Both the position numbers and the translations under genes were made by a program. 64,000 bases of DNA from Spirometra erinaceieuropaei (lineage: Eukaryota > Platyhelminthes > Cestoda > Diphyllobothriidea > Diphyllobothriidae). Under the pieces are notes generated by a model, which was given only the letters and a program-made list of their open reading frames with translations, made no database searches and was not told the DNA's origin. The stretch covers positions 750,899 to 814,898 of the forward strand of contig CACRXP010000223.1 in assembly GCA_902702965.1 (NCBI GenBank). Reading direction: 5' to 3'. Shown piece by piece: positions 56,482-64,000 of this stretch (position 1 is the stretch's first letter; the number at the start of each line of letters is the position of its first letter).

Positions 56482-58239
56482 GTTGGTTTGGCAACTATAC
56501 TTGTCATAGTCAATTTCTGTATACTTTTTATGCCACTTCTGAGACTACTTGAGAAGTCTCCCTTCCGTCCTTTTACAAACGGCTACTTTTATGTCTACCG
56601 TGGGTACAGCAGAGAAATAGGAAATACAAAATTAGTAGTGTCAACGCTGCCTGCACAGGGATGCCAGCCAGAAAGCAAGGACTGATAAGGTTGATTTTGA
56701 ACATATCAGGCCTCGAATCGTTGTCGGTGAGCGTTCATTTGGATTGCTTTAAACTAATGTGACCTCCAGTGAGTTCATTTTGAGTGCGTGGTGGGAACTT
56801 GGGTAGTGTGGTGTGAACAGTTCACTACTCGGGTTACCTCGTTAATGTCATCTTCAATTTTATCAGCGAGAAGGACAGTGACAAAACTTTCCAGGGAAGA
56901 TAAATGTCGCCTTAACTTCCATTGCCATGATTTAGTTGTATGGCATACAGACTGAAGCGGAATCAAGTGGGAGTCGCGTTCGAAAGTACACTCTGACATC
57001 CGAAGGGAATAGAAGTCCAGTCCGCTGTCTTTGATCTTGGTGGGATCGGATATTCCCCCTCGCAGCCGACAGAATGGCGGCACGACGGCGCAAGTGTCCA
57101 GGAGGTTCCAATGAAATGCCTCATGACTCACTCCAGACGGGCCTCAGAGCTCGGGTGCTGCAGCACCTGAGGATGGGTTTCACTGGCCAATAATGGCAAC
57201 TTTGCCAGAAACATCACTCCTAATATTATTGCCTTTGTGAAAAATAGTTGCGGATGTAAGTGGGCGCTTTTAATGAGATTTATTTTATTTAGGCGAATTT
57301 TAATTAGCTTTGTCTAAAAGCGTCTGTGGAAATCTGCATTTCAAGGCAAGTCCTGAGGAAAAATCTTTGCTCCCTTTCCAGGGGAGTATATAGAAAACAT
57401 TTGAGTTACTGGCTTGTTTTCCGTCATCTTCTTAGAACGCAATGCATATCATGGCGTAAGTAAAGTGTTAGTCTGGGTTTTAAGTAGTTCACACATAGTA
57501 GGCGAAAGATTCGAAATTTCGGTGCGTGCAATTGGTTAAACAAATTTTATTATCATTAACATCATGTGGATAGGGTTACCTTTTTGTTGACACTGGGTAC
57601 TACACGAGCAAGGCACTTTACATAACCTGATCGCGAGTTCACGCATGGCTCTCATAGAAAGCCCCACTGATCAAAGGTCAATTCACACCGTGTTTGTCAA
57701 AACCTGGGAAGATGTCAAAAGAGCCTCATTTATCCGTCCACCGTAAAGAACATCCCTTTATTAAATTTGAGACATATGTTGGTGAATCCACCAATATTTT
57801 GTTTCAGTCGCACATCATTAGAATGTCACTGACAAACTATACAAATAATAACCTGACTTTCCTGCGATCCACCCAATCAGTGAACTCCACACTTATTGGC
57901 CGCCCGCTAGGTATCTTATCTTGTTACAACGAACGGAGGTCGATTTGGCGCATACCAAACTTCGACTTGGGGAGCTCTTTTGTAGAAGCAGTTAAATTTC
58001 GCTCAGCAATTGGAAGTTTTTGTTCCAGAAAGACAACCTACGAAGCTAGAATTGACCCCTAGAGGCGATGTACAAAGTGGTTGAAATCTCGAATAGCTTC
58101 CTCGACCATCCACTCAAAAGTCCTACAACATAAGAGAATCAAACAGGATTTTAAGAACTCTTCCAAGTCTATCGATTTTGCCTTGATCAGTTTCTGCCCA
58201 TTTTCCTTTGTTGAACGATTTACCATGCTGACAGCACAG
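56482..58239. other. Intron or intergenic after dynein light chain 1
   Basis: No second exon matching the LC8 C-terminus was found. A 122-codon frame at 57694-58062 has no recognisable domain. Confidence 0.4.
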
Positions 58240-58345
58240 GTACTAGCTAAAAGTCCAGACACCTGTTTTACTGATATTCTGCTGATGAATGACACTACCG
58301 AGAGGGGTTCGAAATATCAGTGAGTCTTGCAGTGTTCCCTTTATG
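58240..58345. repeat. Unclassified repeat (family D)
   Basis: GTACTAGCTAAAAGTCCAGA and the following ~60 bp match GTGCTAACTAAAAGCACAGA at 62588. Origin unknown. Confidence 0.6.
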
Positions 58346-58432
58346 CTCTTCTGGTAGATATTCTAGTTTTGAAATTGTGGCTTTTCAACTTTCCCATAAG
58401 TTACTGAGCTAACCTGCAACAAAACATTTAGA

Positions 58433-58800
58433 TTAAAACTTGAAAGACTCGGTCCCTTGTCTTGATTTCGTGTTGCTGACTAATTTGGGCCTTACTGAAG
58501 ATGATGAGGATGAGGCTGGTGGTGGTGGTGGTGGTGGTGGTGGTGGTGGTGGTGGTGGTGGTGGTGGTGGTGGTGCCAGTGGTGGTGCCAGTGGTGGTGC
58601 CAGTGGTGGTGCCAGTGGTGGTGACTCGCCTGCAGGTTCATTCAGACGGTTGAGAACGATCGATGCAAGCTCTGGACTAACTGTTCGAGTGGGTGGCTCA
58701 TCGGCTTTCCCGACGAGTATGATGTTTTTGAGGTCATTTTCGGTCGACCTCATTACAGTCTGCGCCAACCTCAAAACAATCAGCTTATTCTGAGCTTTGC
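58433..58800 (-). CDS. Possible exon with poly-Pro tract (weak)
   Basis: The minus strand reads VMRSTENDLKNIILVGKADE and SPELASIVLNRLNEPAG, then a Pro/Ala-rich repeat, six Ser and a stop. The first ~60 residues look protein-like, with a possible acceptor (CGCAAAG) upstream. It was not recognised, and the open frame could be an artefact of the triplet repeat. Confidence 0.25.
58518..58622. repeat. (GGT)19 followed by four perfect 12-bp units
   Basis: 58518-58574 is uninterrupted GGT; 58575-58622 is GCCAGTGGTGGT four times. Both are triplet-periodic, so a frame through them is never broken. Confidence 0.97.
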
Positions 58801-58859
58801 GAAGACAAGGTCTGATTAAGCTTGTGTGCCGGTAGCTAAACTGGAATTTCAGCATCACG

Positions 58860-59890
58860 CCTCTAGTTCAGACCTTTTGATTTTCATACTGTTTTGACAC
58901 ATATGATTGTTTCTCGTTAGTTGAAAGCGTAATCAGTCTCTCCTGTAGATTGCTCTTCATGAGAACTGGAATTCAGTTCCCGTGTTGCAATTTTGTTGTC
59001 TGCTTATCTGTGTTCTAAGAAGATTCTGCCTAATCCGTCTCATCAAACTCCTGTCCAAATCCACCAGAACTTACGTAGGTGTAAACTGCAGTAATCGACC
59101 TCGAAATGTGCCACAGAGGCCCTACAATTCATTATGGAGACGCCAGAAGGTTTAACGGGGGAGATAATGCTGGCGGACTTGGCTAACGTGTCTGTAGGTG
59201 GTTAATGACCTGCGCGTTTCCCGTTGGCAGGGCAACTGTTCATTTCTTTTTTCAGGCCGTCACTAGGTCTTATTTATTCCCGCGGTCTTAATACAAGTGA
59301 AATGAATGCAAAAACCGAGTGCTCGACAAGGCCACACTTCAGTCTATGTTTTCGTCGAGAGTTTCTTCTTGATTGTTAGTCTAACGTTGCTCTAAAAGCA
59401 GGCAGCAACTAAGAGCTCGGTCACAGTATTTGCTGATTTCCCGTTGTTGCATGGTGAAAATAGGAAAGAGTCGGTTCATCAGTTGATCTCCCTGCGTAGT
59501 CCGTTTGGTTTTAAGCACTTAGCCACTCCATTTCTCCAGTGCTACGTTTTTGGGCTGAACACAAGAATATGGACCATCCCCTCCCAACACTAACCCCTTG
59601 AATTCCACTTAGAGCTATTCGCTATACGGCGATCACATTCTTGAGCCCTACCCAATGTGCGGATTCGGCCCAAACATTGGTGCCGATCATTGAGCCGAAG
59701 CAAATTAACTTCAGTGGCAGCGTTCTAACTTGCTTGAGGCGCATTGTTGGCTTAATGCGGCTGTTTATCTCCATCCTCTTTTTAGTAGACAAAACAGTGC
59801 CGAATAAATATAACTGTGAGCCCCTATGCATCGTAAATGCAGGGCATCTAGTTAACGATGGCGCATGCCCCCTGGGTTATTTTGCTGATT
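58860..59890. other. Intergenic, nothing firm
   Basis: A minus-strand segment at 59650-59770 reads LPLKLICFGSMIGTNVWAES and could be a membrane-type exon, but there is no second support. Confidence 0.35.
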
Positions 59891-59891
59891 G

Positions 59892-60372
59892 CTAAACGTC
59901 CGATTTAGAAATTTCAATAACTGCTAATTTTGAAGTTTCTGATGCCAGAAATGCATTTAAAATCAGAAAACTTCGGGCTGTGCTTAGTTTTCTATTGCAA
60001 AAGCCAGAAACTGACCGCTTGCAGTCTCCTGTTGCGCTTTTGACCACGTCATTTGCATTGAACTTCGTCCATAGTTTATTAAAAAGGTCTGACTCCTTTG
60101 ACGTTAAACCCTGCTGTAGGCTCAATGGCACTGAGTACTAAAACTGTTCCCACCATTGTCGCCTCCATAAAGTCTAGGCGTTCTAATCTTTCCGTCGATA
60201 GTATAGACAAGCAATCTAGAGATATAATATTTTTACGGGGATCCCATCCTCCACTCCGGTTTGGGAGGTCCTCCTTTACGTTGTCATTCAACGACAGCTG
60301 AGGAGTGTTCGCATGGATGAAACAAAGATTGGACATTATGTCATGGGCTATCTCAGAACTGGTCGGAAACAC
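59892..60372 (-). pseudogene. Unidentified coding-like segment, one frame change
   Basis: Minus strand from 60372: CFIHANTPQLSLNDNVKEDL, then GGWDPRKNIISLDCLSILST and MEATMVGTVLVLSAIEP. After a frame change near 60110 comes SKESDLFNKLWTKFNANDVV, then NAFLASETSKLAVIEIS. Composition is protein-like over ~160 residues, but I do not recognise a family. It may be two exons or a decayed repeat-encoded protein. Confidence 0.35.
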
Positions 60373-60843
60373 TCGAGTGAAGACAGACTAAAGAGATTTC
60401 AGCCGGCCAGTCCCTATGTACTCTGAGATAATATCGTCTGGTCTGACATCGAATTCAGGCGTTAACGGTGGAAACGGACGTATGACACTGGTACTTGTAG
60501 AGACTGATAAAATCTAACTGAAATTCTAAAAACAAATCGAAAACTTGGTGCGAAAAGTTCTAAATGAAATGGGAAAGAAACGTGTGAAAAGCATTGACAT
60601 GATTTCAGTAGGTTAACATGAAGGCAGGCGACGTAGTACTTCACCTGCAAACTTTAACGACACAGAGTACACAGGGGTCAAATTGGCCTCAAAGTCAACC
60701 CGCAGTCTGTGGCAGAGGCGGCGAAGTGAAACTTGCTTAAAGTTCACGAAAACAAAGCGGGTTCATGAGATTGCAAGGTCGAGAGCAAGACAATGCCTGC
60801 AAGTCCAAGCCAGTTCTGCAGTGCATAGTGGTTGGGGGCAGAA

Positions 60844-61088
60844 ATGTCGTCCGCGTTGCCGTCGCCGTCGTCTCCTCCTCAGCAGGCTGAGACATCATCA
60901 GTCTTGCACACTGCAATAGTAAAGCACTTTGACATGGATGAAGAGGGCGTCAGGATCGCCACGCAAACAGCCGCCGAATTAATGGAGAGTGAAACTAGTC
61001 TGGTTACTCTGGCAGAGACCTTAAAGAAGAAGTTTGACGAGCTCTACGGTCCCCGGTGGCACTGTGTTGTTGGGAAACCTTTTGCCAG
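60844..61088 (+). CDS. Dynein light chain family protein, first exon
   Basis: ATG 60844 (13 codons into a longer open frame). A Ser/Pro-rich start MSSALPSPSSPPQQAETSSV is followed by the DLC fold: TQTAAELMESETSLVTLAET, LKKKFDELYGPRWHCVVGKP and FA. WHCVVGKPFA corresponds to LC8 WHCIVGRNFG. It ends at CCAG-GTAAGA in phase 2, the same codon position as the exon at 56291. The N-terminus is longer than in LC8, as in the divergent tegumental DLC proteins of parasitic flatworms. The rest is not found before the window ends. Confidence 0.85.
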
Positions 61089-61439
61089 GTAAGAACCTCT
61101 TGCCAAGCGTAAGTAAAGACAATTTCCTTGCCAGTCATCGCCAGACTACGTTGTCCATTTGAGATAACTCTGGGACACTTTGGAGTTGTCTACCATGAAA
61201 ACCTATGCCCGCCTTTCATCGACCAGCCTTTTCAGGAATCGTGAAAGCAAAACTGGTGCCCGAGTGTAAGTAGGCCACCGATGAGCCCTAGATGTCTCCC
61301 CAAGTGACTATGACAGTTTCTGCTGCAGGCGAATAGTCATCACTTGCTTTTAGTCTTCTTTACGTCTCCCATGTAAACGCCTGACTGTTTCTCCTAATCG
61401 TCTCAAAGGAATTGAAGATTCTCGTTGGCAAATTTTTTC
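61089..61439. other. Start of intron after second dynein light chain exon
   Basis: Nothing assigned. Confidence 0.4.
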
Positions 61440-61546
61440 CCCTTTGACCCAACTGTGGAAATCTCGGTGCCTCGGTGGGATTCGAACCCACGCAGTAAGG
61501 GGCGGTTTTAGTACAGCCAACGCTCTAGACACCTGAGCTACGAGGT
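61440..61546 (-). mobile_element. tRNA-derived SINE B, minus-strand copy
   Basis: Minus strand: ACCTCGTAGCTCAGGTGTCTAGAGC (A box), GTGGGTTCGAATCCCAC with perfect T-arm pairing (B box), CGAGGC, then CACAGTTGGGTCAAAGGGG. The head is 78 nt (61469-61546). Confidence 0.72.
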
Positions 61547-61549
61547 CTC

Positions 61550-62585
61550 ACCGAACGATGCGAGTTTTTCCCGACTTTCACGATTAGGGTATGTTTGTAA
61601 TCGGTTCCTCCCATAAAGGCTTAAAAGTTCATGCGGTCATGCTGTTTTGAATAAACGTTTCGAAATAAAAAAAACCCTACCAGCTCATGAAAATACACCT
61701 TAGACAGTCCTAGCGGAAGACCCTAAAACGTATGTTGAAATAATTATGCATGCCTTTCGTGGGAAATGTTGCCAACAGAGGCTTCTTGTGCCGGTACTTG
61801 TAGAAGAAAAGTAAACTGAGCTCGTTGACTCTGGGACAAAGTTTTTGCTAGTTAATTTGATGGAAAAACCGTGAAAGCCCATGTTTATGATAGTACAACT
61901 GAGTGAACAGAAGGAGCTTTTAAGGAACGCATGCATACCTCGGCATCTATAGTTCTTGCGCCATTTGCCTACTCTATCGACGACAAGAAAGTGAAATTTT
62001 ACTTTTTCACGAGGTCTTTGCATCTCACTCTTCCTCTAAATAAACGGTCTGCGCTGGATTTTGCTTTAAGAATGCTCTGAACTCATTTTCACAATGGCCC
62101 TACCATTAAAAATATTCTATGTTAGGAGTTTGGGCAAGTGACCAGTACTTACCGTTGTCATGTAGAAAAGATACTTGCGAAATATATGTCGAACAACAGA
62201 GTAAACACCAAAATAGTACAGACACAAAGTTCCGGATGTGATCGCATCGCATCTCTCAGACAGCGTTACTTCCATACATCAATGGTAATTGTCGCTCTGG
62301 CGACACTTGCGCAAAGTCTCCCCCACTGGATGGCGCTAAAGATTTAAATCGTATGCAGATAAGGAAATCTCCCTTGTATTGTGGCTTTATATCAAGCTTG
62401 GAGACGGCTCACCAGCTCTAAAGTACCTCAGTTGAACTGCGGTGATAGTTCGTCCGTTACAAATTTCGATGACCACCGTCGTCTAGCGAAGGAAGTGGTG
62501 GCTTGCAGGCGAATCATTGCGAGAAGGACTTGCACAGAACTGCACGCAATGTATTATGGCATACGTATTCTACCATATTCCCGAC
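61550..62585. other. Intron or intergenic, nothing assigned
   Basis: No coding motif recognised on either strand. Confidence 0.4.
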
Positions 62586-62587
62586 AT

Positions 62588-62690
62588 AGGTGCTAACTAA
62601 AAGCACAGACACGTGTTTCTCCGATATTCCGCCGCTGCGTGACACAGTTGCGAGAGTTTCGACTCCTCAGTGGGTCCCCCAGCGTCCCCT
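62588..62690. repeat. Unclassified repeat (family D), second copy
   Basis: Aligns with 58246-58345 (CTAACTAAAAGCACAGACAC, TTTCTCCGATATTCCGCCGC). Confidence 0.6.
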
Positions 62691-62699
62691 ATGCGGTTT

Positions 62700-63176
62700 C
62701 TGGTATATGAACTCCGGAGAAGAATCCAGCGAACAATTTCAGCAATTATTCAGTGCAGGACAGGGAGTTGAGTCTCTGGGACGAGACATTTGGTGGTTAT
62801 TTCCCAGTAGTTGATTGTCTTCGACTTAAATGTTCGTTAGAGATTTCAGATCTGGCCCTAAAAAGTCATGTCCCGGAGACTTAAATCTATGTCCTGCACT
62901 GAATAATTTCTGAAATTATTCGCAATGCATTGTATAGATTGGTTCAAATAGACATAAATTTTGCATGTCTATGTTCATTTGCTCTTATAAAAATGTTTGG
63001 TGCATTAGCGTGTCTCATGCCCAGGCACTTCAATGATTCTTTCCCCACTGGTTTACCGTGTCTAATAAACAACGAACAAGGATAGGTCAATGTATACATA
63101 AACATACGTGAACATCTGGGTGCATTTCAATTTATCAACACGTATACAGGTGTTTACATCATCTATATTTTATATA
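62700..63176. other. Intergenic, nothing assigned
   Basis: AT-rich; no feature. Confidence 0.4.
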
Positions 63177-64000
63177 CAGCTCTATGCGACATGTGCTATC
63201 CCATGAAATTGTACCCGAAATTTTGAAATATGTTTTTTTATCCAGAACGTTGACTTAAGTGGGATTGTCATATTCATTGTCATATTGCATAATCACAAAA
63301 CGTTTTAGTCACCCCAAGATGCCGGCTTTGAAATTTGCTTTTTTACAGCCGCCTGCAAAACTGCACTCTGAAAAAAATGACTACCTATACGGTGCGAATT
63401 TTTCCCCTTAATTTTCGATAACATTATAAATTCAAATATATGTTTCAGAAAACAAGCACAAAAATATGCTTTTGTATTTATTTGGCAGAAGGTTATGCAT
63501 TCTTTAAGTTTAACACTTAAACGAAGATTAATATTCAGTTCAAAAAAGTTTTCATTTCCGGATAGTTTTAAGCCCGACTTGCGATTACACTCGCATCCAG
63601 GGTTTTCCAACCACAAACTGTATACTTTCCGTGTAGAGAAAATCACGAGTTTCTATACGCTGTTACGAAGATGTCAAACGGGACTCATAAATTTTTGAAA
63701 TGAATGCCGACAATGTTTTATAATTTACAAGCAGCATTAATAGATCGGCATAAGCGATTCTTCGTGAATGAACATTGCAAGATTTCAAAAAATATTATCA
63801 GAAACTTTCTCAAACCGAGAGTTACCCCTTCTTTAAATATTGAATTTTAATAAGGGATAATTTGCAATTAAATAAGTATAAGGAAGAATAGTTTTGTGCT
63901 TGCTTTCTGCAGAATATATTTAAATTTATACGGGCACCGAAAATCAATAGGAAACACTCGTTCTACTTATGTAGCAATTTCTATACTGTAGTTTTCGCAG
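63177..64000. mobile_element. Palindromic MITE, copy 6, cut by window end
   Basis: Starts CAGCTCTATGCGACATGTGC after TA, then follows the family order: CATGAAATTGTACCCGAAAT, the left-arm landmark GACTACCTATACGGTGCGAA, the centre, and right-arm CGGGCACCGAAAATCAATAG. The right terminus is beyond the window. Confidence 0.82.

Noticed and set aside
56449..56685. Frame with FTNGYFYVYRGYSRE as the second dynein light chain exon
   Set aside because: Wrong frame for the phase-2 donor, lacks the THETKxFIYFYxG pattern, and no suitable acceptor precedes it.
57694..58062. 122-codon plus-strand frame as a gene
   Set aside because: No recognisable domain, no splice support, and it lies in probable intron or repeat DNA.

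Overview
Eukaryotic, very repeat-rich DNA that reads as a parasitic flatworm, most plausibly a pseudophyllidean (diphyllobothriidean) tapeworm. The reasons are a spliced FAM98 gene stretched over more than 22 kb, two single-exon-visible LC8-type dynein light chain loci, and abundant CR1-like, RTE-like and Penelope-like retroelements. The species assignment is inference and cannot be proved from this window. There are two N-filled gaps (14532-14581 and 50048-50118), and nothing prokaryotic (no operons, CRISPR or phage).

Region 1 (1-7.2 kb) is retroelement sequence: a nearly complete but frameshifted CR1-like LINE (+), a minus-strand relic of a related LINE, and an RTE-like reverse transcriptase relic.

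Region 2 (7.2-30.0 kb) is one host gene, FAM98, a subunit family of the metazoan tRNA-ligase/RNA-transport complex. Eight exons could be placed by conserved residues, compatible splice phases and canonical GT/AG borders. Its introns carry a 930-bp palindromic Tc1/mariner-type MITE, a 3.9-kb RTE-like relic, Penelope-like element (PLE) pieces with hammerhead-like RNA motifs, tRNA-Arg-derived SINEs and a Tc1/mariner transposase relic. The first exon was not located.

Region 3 (30-50 kb) is almost entirely repeats and unassigned DNA: two more PLEs on the minus strand, a degenerate telomere-like CCTAA array beside one of them, RTE 5'-region copies without a body, an RTE zinc-finger tail, and two more MITE copies.

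Region 4 (50.6-51.8 kb) is a terminal exon of a secreted, heavily glycosylated protein with two tandem trypsin-like domains that have lost their catalytic residues.

Region 5 (52-64 kb) has a second tRNA-like SINE family, another hammerhead-like PLE end, two dynein light chain first exons (56.3 and 60.8 kb) ending at the same phase-2 intron position, and a sixth MITE copy running off the window.

Most notable: hammerhead-like motifs with stem-II covariation tied to PLE ends, a six-copy family of ~0.9-1.0-kb TA-flanked foldback elements, the tandem pseudoproteases, and paired dynein light chain first exons with no visible partner exon.
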